From Allosediminivita pacifica (GTDB taxonomy: Bacteria > Pseudomonadota > Alphaproteobacteria > Rhodobacterales > Rhodobacteraceae), in assembly GCF_003054175.1 (NCBI RefSeq), contig NZ_QBKN01000010.1:82041-146040 (forward strand): a stretch of 64,000 nt of DNA, written 5' to 3'. The notes under the pieces are model-generated. The model saw only the letters and a program-made list of their open reading frames with translations. It made no database searches and was not told the DNA's origin. The stretch's first letter is position 1; every line of letters begins with the position of its first letter. Shown here piece after piece: positions 8,837 to 16,584 of the stretch. The translations under genes were made by a program, and so were the position numbers.

Positions 8837-8847
8837 TATCGGTCATC

Positions 8848-9234
8848 TCAGTCCTCGTCGGGATCTGCTTCCTGATCGGCCTTGGTGTCGTGTTCCTTGC
8901 CGGGTTTGTGTTCCGGCGGGGAATAGGTCGTGTAGAGCTTCAGAGGACCCGAGCCCGTGTTGACGAAATTGTGGTACTTGCCGGATGGGACAATCGCCAC
9001 GTCGCCGGCTCCACATTCCTTCTCGTCCTCGCCCAGCGTCGCTGTGCAGGTGCCTTCCACAAAATAGAGAAGCTGGTCATGGCCCTCGTGGACCTCGCCC
9101 CCGATCTCGCCACCTTCGGGGATGGTCATCAGGACGAGCTGCGTGTTGTCGCCGGTCCAGATCACCTCGCGGAACTGGTCGTTCTCCTTCGCGAGCTTCT
9201 CGATCGGCATAATGAGCTTGTCGCGTTCAGCCAT
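8848..9234 (-). CDS. Cupin domain protein
   Basis: This single-domain cupin of 128 residues has motif 1 GGEVHEGHDQLLYFVEG at about 44-60 and motif 2 AGDVAIVPSGKYHNFVNTG at about 76-94. The two His of motif 1, a following Glu-type position and the His in KYHNF could bind a metal. The C-terminal tail is very acidic and low in complexity (KADQEADPDED). The start ATG follows AAGGAGAAAA. It is monocistronic, with its own terminator. Family members range from sugar isomerases to dioxygenases and sensors, so no substrate is offered. Confidence 0.88.
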   Translation of the reverse strand: MAERDKLIMPIEKLAKENDQFREVIWTGDNTQLVLMTIPEGGEIGGEVHEGHDQLLYFVEGTCTATLGEDEKECGAGDVAIVPSGKYHNFVNTGSGPLKLYTTYSPPEHKPGKEHDTKADQEADPDED

Positions 9235-9290
9235 GTTTTTCTCCTTGCGTCGGTTGCAGGGAGAACGCCCGCAGGTCGTGCGGGTTCCTG

Positions 9291-10100
9291 TCAGGCGCGA
9301 CTGTCGGGAAGCGAGATGTTCGCGACCTGTTCGGCAATCGGATCGGTCGAGAGCGGGTGCGTGTCGGCCTTGTAGTCCTCCGGTGCGCCCATGCGCTCCC
9401 AGCGGCCCCTGCGGTAGACCTCGAGCGCGGAGAACTGGGCCTTGTAGCCCATCTTGTCGCTGCCCGGCACCCAGTAGCCGAGGTAGACGTATGGCATCCC
9501 CATCTCGCGCGCGATCTTGATGTGGTCGAGGATCATCCAGGTTCCGAGGCTCGATTTCTGAAGCTCCGGATCGTAGAAGGAATAGACCATCGACAGCCCG
9601 TCATCGAGCATGTCCGTCAGACAGACAGCGATCAGGTTGTCGTCCTGATCCGTGTATTCGATCACCCGGGACCGGATCGGCGTTTCCTCGATCATGGCCG
9701 CGAACTCGAAGACGTCCATGTCCGCCATCCCGCCATCAGCGTGGCGTGCATCCAGGTAGCGGCGGAACAGCTCATATTGCTCTTCCGTCGCCCAGGGGCT
9801 GGAGGCGCGGCGCCGAAGGTAACCGTTGCGCTTCGTCGCGCGGCGCTGCGATTTCGAGGGCTCGAAACGCGCGACATCAATGCGCGCCGAAAGACAGGCC
9901 GCGCAGTCCGAGCAGCTAGGGCGGTAAAGCACGTTCTGCGACCGGCGGAAGCCCTGTTTCGACAGACCGTCGTTGAGTTTCTGGGCCTGATCACCTTGGA
10001 GCGCCGTGAACAGTTTCCGCTCCATCCGACCGGGAAGGTACGGACAGGGCTGAGGCGCGGTCACGTAGAACTGCGGCGCAAGAGGAAGCGAGTGACGCAT
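9291..10100 (-). CDS. bpt: Aspartate/glutamate leucyltransferase (arginyl-tRNA-protein transferase family)
   Basis: This 269-residue enzyme transfers Leu from leucyl-tRNA to proteins with N-terminal Asp or Glu, marking them for ClpS/ClpAP degradation (N-degron pathway). Family marks are [13 protein letters not shown] near residue 19, the Cys cluster [14 protein letters not shown] near 63, [22 protein letters not shown], and [18 protein letters not shown], all in the usual order. The length fits bacterial Bpt. A GTTTTACTAAG-type AT-rich stretch lies just upstream of the start. The downstream neighbour is the cupin gene with a gap of 56 bases. Confidence 0.93.
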   Translation of the reverse strand: MRHSLPLAPQFYVTAPQPCPYLPGRMERKLFTALQGDQAQKLNDGLSKQGFRRSQNVLYRPSCSDCAACLSARIDVARFEPSKSQRRATKRNGYLRRRASSPWATEEQYELFRRYLDARHADGGMADMDVFEFAAMIEETPIRSRVIEYTDQDDNLIAVCLTDMLDDGLSMVYSFYDPELQKSSLGTWMILDHIKIAREMGMPYVYLGYWVPGSDKMGYKAQFSALEVYRRGRWERMGAPEDYKADTHPLSTDPIAEQVANISLPDSRA

Positions 10101-10193
10101 TGGGTACTACCGTTGCGGGGAAATCTTAGTAAAACGGTAACAACGAAAAGGGAGGCCGCCAAGCCCCCCAAATAAAGCGAGGTTAAGAGCAGC

Positions 10194-10637
10194 TCAGGCC
10201 CGCCGGTTCAACATGACGGTGCCCAGAACCAGGTCTGTCAGTCCCTGCCCGCGTTCGCTGAGCATCATCAAAACGACCGAGACGAGCTGGACCGGAAACA
10301 TCGAGACCGAGACGGTGTAGCCAAGCGTGTGCAGCAACGCCTGCCCCGGGTCGAGCCGGTTGCCGAAGCCGTCGCGCAGCTCGATCGACATGAGCCGCAT
10401 GCCCAGCGTCGCGGATTTGCCCGAGATCGTCGCCCAGCGATAGACGAAGCCGACCGCGATCCAGATCATTGGAATGAAGAACAGCCCCACGATTGTGATC
10501 AGCGCGATGGGCAGCGTGATGACCGCGATCAGCACGATGTCGAAGACCCAGGCCATGGCACGCTTGACCGTGACGTCGGCGTAGAACTCCGGCTGCATCG
10601 CAGGATCCGGAAGATGGCTGAAAGTGTCGGAGTACAT
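10194..10637 (-). CDS. RDD family membrane protein
   Basis: This small integral membrane protein of about 147 residues has an RDD domain with three hydrophobic segments: VFDIVLIAVITLPIALITIVG, FFIPMIWIAVGFVYRW and a C-terminal SVSMFPVQLVSVVLMML. The family's conserved polar positions appear as FDIV and SATLGMRLMSIEL. RDD proteins are poorly understood; some have been linked to ion exchange. The start is uncertain. I prefer MYSDTFSHLPDP, with CAGGGG upstream, because in-frame codons further up run into a perfect inverted repeat. Alternatives are ATGs at 10658 and 10670. Confidence 0.82.
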   Translation of the reverse strand: MYSDTFSHLPDPAMQPEFYADVTVKRAMAWVFDIVLIAVITLPIALITIVGLFFIPMIWIAVGFVYRWATISGKSATLGMRLMSIELRDGFGNRLDPGQALLHTLGYTVSVSMFPVQLVSVVLMMLSERGQGLTDLVLGTVMLNRRA

Positions 10638-10680
10638 GGCCCCTGGTTCCGGTTGCATATCGGTTTCCATATCATAGCGG

Positions 10681-10700
10681 ATGGCCCCTCGCGGGGCCAT
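10681..10700. repeat. Perfect 8+8 inverted repeat between two membrane genes
   Basis: ATGGCCCC-TCGC-GGGGCCAT lies between the DUF2852 stop and the RDD gene. It is probably the terminator or processing hairpin of the DUF2852 transcript. It has no T run. Confidence 0.6.
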
Positions 10701-10717
10701 GCTGCATTCGGTTCGTC

Positions 10718-11152
10718 TCAGGCGCTCTGCTGGGTCTCGTCAGCCATTTCGCGGGCCTTGCGGGCGCGTTCGTCCATAAACTGGTCGAATTCGGCCTTGT
10801 CCTTGGCTTCGCGCAGCCGTTCGAGGAAGGATTCGAAGGCTTCCTGTTCGTCCTGCAGACGGCGCAGGGTTTCTTCCTTGTAGGCGTCGAAGGCGGCGTT
10901 GCCGGTGCGGCGCATCGCGCCGGCGGCGTAGCGCATGTGGTGCTCGCGGCGGCGGCCGCAGGATTTGCTGAACATCCGTTTGCTCCAGATCATGTAGGCG
11001 AGGATCGCAAGGCCGACAGGCCAGAAGAAAATGAAGCCGAGAACCATGAGGGCGATCCAAGCGCCCTTGCCCTTGTTGTCGAGCCAGGCTTCGGCCCGTG
11101 ACAGCCAGCCAGCGGTGGCGGGAAGGCTGTTCGGGTTTGCGGCGGTGGTCAT
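10718..11152 (-). CDS. DUF2852 domain-containing membrane protein
   Basis: This protein of about 144 residues starts MTTAANPNSLPATAGWLSRAEAWLDNKGKG and is followed by a strongly hydrophobic segment (AWIALMVLGFIFFWPVGLAILAYMIW). It then has a basic stretch (KRMFSKSCGRRREHH) and a long charged helix that may form a coiled coil (EETLRRLQDEQEAFESFLERLREA). The layout is that of DUF2852 proteins, whose function is unknown. The start is set by GGAACGGAG 6-8 bases upstream. A longer frame exists but would run through the operator-like palindromes described separately. Confidence 0.85.
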   Translation of the reverse strand: MTTAANPNSLPATAGWLSRAEAWLDNKGKGAWIALMVLGFIFFWPVGLAILAYMIWSKRMFSKSCGRRREHHMRYAAGAMRRTGNAAFDAYKEETLRRLQDEQEAFESFLERLREAKDKAEFDQFMDERARKAREMADETQQSA

Positions 11153-11177
11153 GGGTGTCTCCGTTCCTCTATCGGTT

Positions 11178-11196
11178 ATGTGAATGCCTTTCACAT
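11178..11196. promoter_or_regulatory. 19-bp palindrome upstream of DUF2852 gene, proximal copy
   Basis: ATGTGAA-N5-TTCACAT has perfect 7-base arms and lies 26 bases before the DUF2852 start. On the minus strand it is preceded by TCTCTCG. A second copy lies 58 bases further upstream. This looks like a transcription factor operator. Confidence 0.55.
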
Positions 11197-11235
11197 CACG
11201 AGAGATGCGCATTGCCCTGCCCCCCTTCAAGGGTG

Positions 11236-11254
11236 ATGTGAAGGTTTTTTACAT
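11236..11254. promoter_or_regulatory. 19-bp palindrome upstream of DUF2852 gene, distal copy
   Basis: This copy reads ATGTAAA-N5-TTCACAT on the minus strand, with one mismatch against the proximal copy. It has the same TCTCTCG prefix. Both copies lie in the gap between ybaK and the DUF2852 gene, which holds no gene. Confidence 0.5.
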
Positions 11255-11339
11255 TTTTCGAGAGATACGAACATCTGAGGCCCGGGCGCCTGCGATCGGC
11301 GTTCAGGCCATGTCATCGCCCGGCGCGGCAGCAGCGCTC

Positions 11340-11807
11340 TCAGCCGGTGAACTCGGCAGGCCTAGCCTGCGTCAGATCCTGCAGCCTGTTCGGGTCGATG
11401 GGAAAAACATGACGCGGCGTGCCGGCCGCGGCCCAGACCGTTTCGAAGTCCAGCAGCCGGGTGTCGAGCCAAGCGCGGATCGGATTGAGATGCCCCACAG
11501 GCGCCACGCCCCCTATGGCAAATCCGGTCTGCGCCCGGATCAGCGCAGCGTCGGCCTTGCCAAGCGGTTCGCCGACAAGCTCGGAGGCGCGTGCGTCGTC
11601 GACGCGGTTGCCGCCAGCGGTCAGGAACAGCACCGCTTCCCCGGTTTTCTCGGCGCGATAGATGATCGACTTGGTGATCTGGTCCAGCTCGCAACCGACA
11701 CTGTCGGCGGCCTCTTGCGCGGTTCTTGCCTGACCGACCTCGCGGATATCCACCGCGAGACCGGCCTCCTCGAGCGCGCGGCGCACCCGCGCGAGGCTCT
11801 TGCTCAT
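11340..11807 (-). CDS. YbaK/EbsC family aminoacyl-tRNA deacylase
   Basis: This 155-residue trans-editing protein hydrolyses mischarged aminoacyl-tRNA (Cys-tRNA-Pro or Ala-tRNA-Pro in studied members). The conserved lysine is in DQITKSIIYRA near residue 46, and the GGVAPVGH loop is near 100-107. Both define the ProX/YbaK fold. The C-terminus (GTPRHVFPIDPNRLQDLT) also fits. It starts 10 bases after the end of the TRAP large permease gene on the same strand, so it may be read through from that operon, although the functions look unrelated. Confidence 0.9.
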   Translation of the reverse strand: MSKSLARVRRALEEAGLAVDIREVGQARTAQEAADSVGCELDQITKSIIYRAEKTGEAVLFLTAGGNRVDDARASELVGEPLGKADAALIRAQTGFAIGGVAPVGHLNPIRAWLDTRLLDFETVWAAAGTPRHVFPIDPNRLQDLTQARPAEFTG

Positions 11808-11817
11808 GTCGTCCCCG

Positions 11818-14172
11818 TCAGTTCGGCATCAAATCGGGAACGATGGTGACGATGCCGGGGAAGAAGAACAAGAGCGCCAGCCCCGCCACCTGGATCAGCA
11901 CGAAAGGCAGGACGCCGCGGTAGATGTGGCCCGTGGTGACCTCTTTCGGTGCCACGCCGCGCAGATAAAAGAGCGCAAATCCGAAGGGCGGCGTCAGGAA
12001 CGAGGTCTGCAGGTTCACCGCGATCATGATGGTCACCCACTTCGGATCGAAGGTCCCGCCGTAGATCACCGGGCCGACGATGGGCACCACGATGTAGATG
12101 ATCTCGAGGAAATCGAGCACGAAACCCAGCACGAAGAGCACCAGCATGACGATGAGGAAGACCTTCACCTCGTTGTCGAAGCTGCGCAGGAACTGCTGGA
12201 TGTAGTGTTCGCCCCCGAACGAGATCACCACGAGGTTCAGCAGCTGCGAGGCGATCAGGATGGTGAAGACCATGCTGGTGACCTTCGCCGTCTCGCGCAC
12301 GGCCGGCGTCAGCACACCCGCAGTGTAAAGCACCCAGCACGAGAACAGCAGTCCAAAGAGCGCGTAGAGATAGAAGATCTGCGCCGCGACGAAGGCGATC
12401 CAGCTTTCGACACCAGCGGACTCGGTGTTGATGCGGAGGTCGAAGTTGATGCCGACCAGGATCAGCAGGATGACCGCAAAGGTCGACCACAGGATGATCC
12501 GCGGGCTGCGATCCTGTTCGCCGAGCTTGCGATAGGCGGCCAGCATGATCGCCCCCGCCGCCCCGAGCGCCGCAGCAGGCGTCGGGTTCGTGATCCCGCC
12601 AAGGATCGAGCCCAGCACCGCAACGATGAGGACGAGGGGCGGAAATACGACGCGGACAAGGTCGTTGGTGGCAAGCCTCTGGGCCGCGTGACGACAGCCG
12701 TAGAGCGCGACCAGCCAAGGCACGATCATGAGCAGCACCGTCGCGCCCGCAGACATGTCGGCCGGGATCAGGAAGGCGTCGATCAGCAGCCCGAGCCCGA
12801 GGCCAGCCGCCCCGATCCAGATCGGCCTCGGATCTTCGGAGGGTGCGATCCCCCTTCCGAGCGACAGCGTCAGACCCAGCAGGATCGTGATCAGCGCGAT
12901 CCCGGTTCCGATCGGCGGCGCGTTCTCGATATAGGCGGCGCGGATCTGCTCAATCTCCTCCGGGGAGCGGCGCAGGCTTTCGGTCTGGCCGCCACCTTCA
13001 TCGATGGCCTGCTGTTCGGCCACGGCACGGTCCCAGGCCGATTGGCCGTGCAGTTCGATCATCGCATCGCGGCATTGCTCAGAGACATTGGTGCGCAGGC
13101 TCGCGCCCTCCCCGGCTTCGGAAAAGGTCGAGACGACGATGGACTGACTGCCGACGAGGCCCACCTGAGCGGCCAGTATTGTGCCTGCGATCAGCGCCAC
13201 CGGAACGCCGAGGTACCAGGTGAAAGCCTCGTTGCGCGTGACCGGTTCGGAGCCGCTTTCACCCAGTTCCACGGCCGGGGCCTTGGAGGGGTTCAGGACA
13301 GCGAAACCGAAGGCGTAGACAGCATAGAGAACGGCAAGCAGGATGCCCGGCAGCAGCGCCGCCTGGAAGAGTGTGCCCACGGAAAGAACCGCAGGTTCGC
13401 CAAGATAGGTCAGCGCGTCCGTGCAGCCGAGGCTGTTGGCCCGGTTTTCCTGAGCGGCCGCATAGATATCGCCCGCCAGCGTGCCCAGAAGGACGATCAC
13501 GATGGAGGGCGGGATGATCTGCCCCAGCGTGCCCGAGGCGGCGATGACGCCGGTGGCAAGCTCGGGCGAGTAGTTGTTGCGCAGCATGGTGGGCAGCGCG
13601 AGCAAGCCCATCGTGACCACGGTCGCCCCGACGATGCCGGTGGAGGCCGCAAGGAACGCCCCCACGACGACGATGGAGACGGCAAGCCCGCCCGGCAGCG
13701 GACCGAAAACGCGCGCCATGGTGGTCAGCAGGTCGTTGGCGATCTTTGAGCGTTCCAGCACGATGCCCATCAGCACGAACATCAGCACGGCAAGCAGCGT
13801 CTCGATGCTCTGTCCCGCGATGACACGTTCGTTGATGCGGTTCACGATGAACGAGAGGTTGCGGTCGAGCGCCACTTCCCAGCCGCGTTCGAACACCGGC
13901 ATCGCGAAGCGGGGCAGCTCCGGGTAGCGGAAGATCGAGATCGTATCGGCCGGCACACCGCTGGCCACGAGAGCGTTGTAAGCCTCGGACCCGGTGTCGA
14001 TGCCCTGGTGGATCAGCAGCCCTGCGCTGTCGAGCACAGCGATGATGCCAAAGGAAATCACCCCCGCGCCGCCGATGGCGAAGGCCACCGGAAAGCCCGA
14101 AAGAATGGCGGAAAAGAGCGTGAGAAAGACGATGATCAGGCCGATCTCGACACCGTCCAGTCCGAAGAGCAT
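11818..14172 (-). CDS. dctM: TRAP transporter large permease (DctM), extended form
   Basis: This 784-residue membrane protein is the ion-coupled transport subunit of a TRAP system. N-terminal DctM signatures include SGFPVAFAIGGAGV, LLAVLMFVLMGIVLERS and ASTGIVGATVVTMGLLALPTMLRNNY (read in parts). The C-terminal half has LEIIYIVVPIVGPVIYGGTFDP and LTPPFGFALFYLRGVAP. Classical DctM has about 430 residues. Here the two halves are separated by a long insert carrying a soluble stretch (about 355-425) and several extra membrane segments. This long form goes with TakP-like binding proteins. The order is dctP, dctQ, dctM on one strand. Confidence 0.92.
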   Translation of the reverse strand: MLFGLDGVEIGLIIVFLTLFSAILSGFPVAFAIGGAGVISFGIIAVLDSAGLLIHQGIDTGSEAYNALVASGVPADTISIFRYPELPRFAMPVFERGWEVALDRNLSFIVNRINERVIAGQSIETLLAVLMFVLMGIVLERSKIANDLLTTMARVFGPLPGGLAVSIVVVGAFLAASTGIVGATVVTMGLLALPTMLRNNYSPELATGVIAASGTLGQIIPPSIVIVLLGTLAGDIYAAAQENRANSLGCTDALTYLGEPAVLSVGTLFQAALLPGILLAVLYAVYAFGFAVLNPSKAPAVELGESGSEPVTRNEAFTWYLGVPVALIAGTILAAQVGLVGSQSIVVSTFSEAGEGASLRTNVSEQCRDAMIELHGQSAWDRAVAEQQAIDEGGGQTESLRRSPEEIEQIRAAYIENAPPIGTGIALITILLGLTLSLGRGIAPSEDPRPIWIGAAGLGLGLLIDAFLIPADMSAGATVLLMIVPWLVALYGCRHAAQRLATNDLVRVVFPPLVLIVAVLGSILGGITNPTPAAALGAAGAIMLAAYRKLGEQDRSPRIILWSTFAVILLILVGINFDLRINTESAGVESWIAFVAAQIFYLYALFGLLFSCWVLYTAGVLTPAVRETAKVTSMVFTILIASQLLNLVVISFGGEHYIQQFLRSFDNEVKVFLIVMLVLFVLGFVLDFLEIIYIVVPIVGPVIYGGTFDPKWVTIMIAVNLQTSFLTPPFGFALFYLRGVAPKEVTTGHIYRGVLPFVLIQVAGLALLFFFPGIVTIVPDLMPN

Positions 14173-14187
14173 GGTATTGTCCCTGCC

Positions 14188-15126
14188 TTAAAGTTCCGCG
14201 TGCTCGTAGGGTTCTTCGCCCTTTTCGAGAACGTCGTAGTCGAGATATTTGCCTTCGCTTTCCGGGCCTTCCCGCCATTCAAGATAGGAGCGCCAAAAGA
14301 AGGTGATCCCCTGCAGGAAGATCATTCCGCACATCAGCACGATCAGGACCTTGAAGAGGAAGTAGGCGGTAAAGCCGTTGGGGCTGAAGCCGATGGTCTC
14401 GACGTTCCAGCGCAACGCCCGTGCCTTCATGAGCAGCCTGTCGAGATCCTCGGAGGCGGAGGGGTTGGGCACGATCAGGTGACGCCAGAGGAAGAACCAC
14501 GAGTAGAGCCAGATCAACGTCGCCATGGGCAGCACGAAGAAGAGCGAGCCGAACATGTCGATGACCTTCTTGGTGCCGAACTTGACCGGGGAATAGATAA
14601 GGTCGACCCGTACGTGTCCGCCCTGAACGAAGGTGTAGGCAAGGCAGAACACGACGACCATGGCATTGTAGAGCTTCAGCTCTTCCGACCACCAGCTGAC
14701 GTCCAGGCTCACCCCGACGCCCAGCCCAAAGCTCAGGTCGGGACGCGCGAAGACGCGCTGTGTCAGCACGATCAGGACCTGCTGGATGACCATGATCAGG
14801 CCGGCCCAGGCAAAGAAGCGGCCCACCGAATTGGAAAAGGCCTCGAGCCCCCGGACGAGCGCCCAGAGAAAACCGGTGCGCCAGATCCCGACACCCGTCA
14901 GGACAAGGAAGGTGGTGAAGACCACGAAGAAGAATTCGGTCGAGGCGCCGTAGTAGACGAACCGCATGATCGCCTCCTTGTCGCTCCAGTCGAGCCAGAG
15001 CGCCGGATGCGTCACCGCATAAGCGAGATTCCAGAAGGATATCAGGATGTTCTGGACAAGCGCCAGGAGGCCGCTTCCCAGCGCCTCGAGCACCATCGCG
15101 AGACCGGATGTACCGTTATCGTCCAT
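14188..15126 (-). CDS. dctQ: TRAP transporter small permease (DctQ)
   Basis: This 312-residue membrane protein is the small permease partner of DctM. It has six or so hydrophobic segments, more than the four of classical DctQ. Examples are FFFVVFTTFLVLTGVG, FFAWAGLIMVIQQVLIVLT, MVVVFCLAYTF and FLFKVLIVLMCGMIFLQ. The DctQ-like HVRVDLIYSP motif sits near residue 166 and matches the family's conserved 'R-D' region after the second core helix. The start ATG follows GGGAAAGATCGGGG. The stop lies 15 bases before dctM, and the size matches the extended DctM next to it. Confidence 0.9.
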   Translation of the reverse strand: MDDNGTSGLAMVLEALGSGLLALVQNILISFWNLAYAVTHPALWLDWSDKEAIMRFVYYGASTEFFFVVFTTFLVLTGVGIWRTGFLWALVRGLEAFSNSVGRFFAWAGLIMVIQQVLIVLTQRVFARPDLSFGLGVGVSLDVSWWSEELKLYNAMVVVFCLAYTFVQGGHVRVDLIYSPVKFGTKKVIDMFGSLFFVLPMATLIWLYSWFFLWRHLIVPNPSASEDLDRLLMKARALRWNVETIGFSPNGFTAYFLFKVLIVLMCGMIFLQGITFFWRSYLEWREGPESEGKYLDYDVLEKGEEPYEHAEL

Positions 15127-15265
15127 CGCCCCGATCTTTCCCTGTTATGGTTCGTTGGCATGGTCCGCGCACGCCCCAGCCTTCTTCGGGACCGGGGGCG
15201 CGGCGAACCATCGAAGGCCCCGGCCAATCTGCGCCGGAGCCTTCTGACTTGTCGCTACGTCCGGA

Positions 15266-16351
15266 TCAGAGACCCATCACGCGGTTACGCTGCGCCGAGA
15301 ATGCGCCCTCGGACTTGGCGATCCAGGTCGCCGAGGACCGCAGGCTCTCCATGTAGCTGTCGTAACAGGTCTTGTAGAGTTCATCGCCCATGGGCTCGTC
15401 CACCACTTCCCGTGCGGCGGCGCCAAAGGCATCCCAGACGGCATCGGGGAATTCCATCACCTTGACGCCGCTGGACTGCAGACGCTGCAGGGCCGCCGAA
15501 TTGTTGGCCATGAAGAGCGACATGGTCCAGAGGTTCGAGGCGCGGGTGACCTGCTCCACGATCTTCTGCTGCGTCGGCGTGAGGCTGTCGTAGACCTCGA
15601 GGTTCATGGTCAGGTTCAGGTTCGGCCCGGGCTCGTGGAAGCCGGCGGTGTAGTAGGTCTTAGTGATCTCCTGGAAGCCCGCCTTTTCGTCCGCCCACGG
15701 GCCGATCCATTCGGTGCCGTCAATCGCACCGGAGGATAGCGCCTGGTACACCTCGCCGCCGGGCAAGTTCTGCACCGATGCGCCGAGCTTGCCGAGCACC
15801 TGGCCGCCCTGCCCCGGCATGCGGAACTTGAGGCCCTGGAAGTCCTCGGGGCTGTTCATCTCCTTGGCGAACCAGCCGCCCGACTGCGGACCGGTATTGC
15901 CCGCCGGGAAGGGTTTGAGCCCGAAGATGGAGTAGAGCTCGTTGCCGAGATCCATGCCGCCGTCATGATACCACCAGTTGGCGTATTCCATGAAGTTCAT
16001 GCCGAATGGGATCTGGCTGAAGAAGCTGATCGCCGGGTGCTGACCGAGGAAGTAGTAGTCCACGCCGTGGTACATGTCTGCCTGCCCGGCGGAGACCGCG
16101 TCGAAGACTTCGAAAGCGCCCACAAGCTCGCCCGCGGCCTTGAGGTCGATGGTCAGCTGGCCGTCGGTGGCTGCGGTGATCTGATCCGCGCAGTACTGGG
16201 CCGAGTCATGCACGCCGGCAAGGCCACGCGACCAGGTCGTGACCAGTGTCAGCGTGCGTTTGCCCTGGGCATAGACCGGGGCAGCAAGCGTCGACGCGGC
16301 AGCCGTGGCGCCACCCACGGTGGACGCCCGAAGAAAGGAACGACGATCCAT
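15266..16351 (-). CDS. dctP: TRAP transporter substrate-binding protein, TakP-like
   Basis: This 361-residue periplasmic binding protein has a twin-arginine signal (MDRRSFLRASTVGGATAA...APVYAQG), so export by Tat is likely. Stretches shared with the 2-oxo acid binding protein TakP of Rhodobacter, from memory of that sequence, are WWYHDGGMDL, GNTGPQSGGWF and IDGTEWIGPWADEKAGF. A 2-oxo acid or similar carboxylate is therefore the best guess. The start is fixed by GGGAGG 6 bases before ATG; an upstream in-frame ATG lacks this. The gap of 139 bases to dctQ suggests unequal expression of binding protein and permease. Confidence 0.92.
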   Translation of the reverse strand: MDRRSFLRASTVGGATAAASTLAAPVYAQGKRTLTLVTTWSRGLAGVHDSAQYCADQITAATDGQLTIDLKAAGELVGAFEVFDAVSAGQADMYHGVDYYFLGQHPAISFFSQIPFGMNFMEYANWWYHDGGMDLGNELYSIFGLKPFPAGNTGPQSGGWFAKEMNSPEDFQGLKFRMPGQGGQVLGKLGASVQNLPGGEVYQALSSGAIDGTEWIGPWADEKAGFQEITKTYYTAGFHEPGPNLNLTMNLEVYDSLTPTQQKIVEQVTRASNLWTMSLFMANNSAALQRLQSSGVKVMEFPDAVWDAFGAAAREVVDEPMGDELYKTCYDSYMESLRSSATWIAKSEGAFSAQRNRVMGL

Positions 16352-16439
16352 TATAATCCTCCCATAGATATTCTGCGCGTCACGTCTCCTCACGCGCCGC
16401 GCGGATCGCTTGAGTTTTTGCAGCTTATTTCACGATCAC

Positions 16440-16458
16440 GTGGGCTTGGAATACCCAC
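16440..16458. promoter_or_regulatory. Inverted repeat in the TRAP / two-component divergent promoter region
   Basis: GTGGG-N9-CCCAC lies between the divergent dctP and kinase genes. It could be the target of the adjacent NarL-type regulator, but the arms are short and only one copy was seen. Confidence 0.3.
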
Positions 16459-16584
16459 TCATACGGAGATCCTGCGGAATTCCCGCGCGGTGCCGTAGCG
16501 ACACCTTCCGCCGGCGCGCGGCAAGACGCAGCGAACGCCGCGTTTTGCCTTCCCAAACGGGGTGATCGGGTCCTAAATCACCGG

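Noticed and set aside
11800..15465. Long plus-strand frames rich in Arg, His, Asp and Gln across the TRAP genes
   Set aside because: They are antisense shadows of dctM and dctQ, with composition typical of GC-rich reverse frames.
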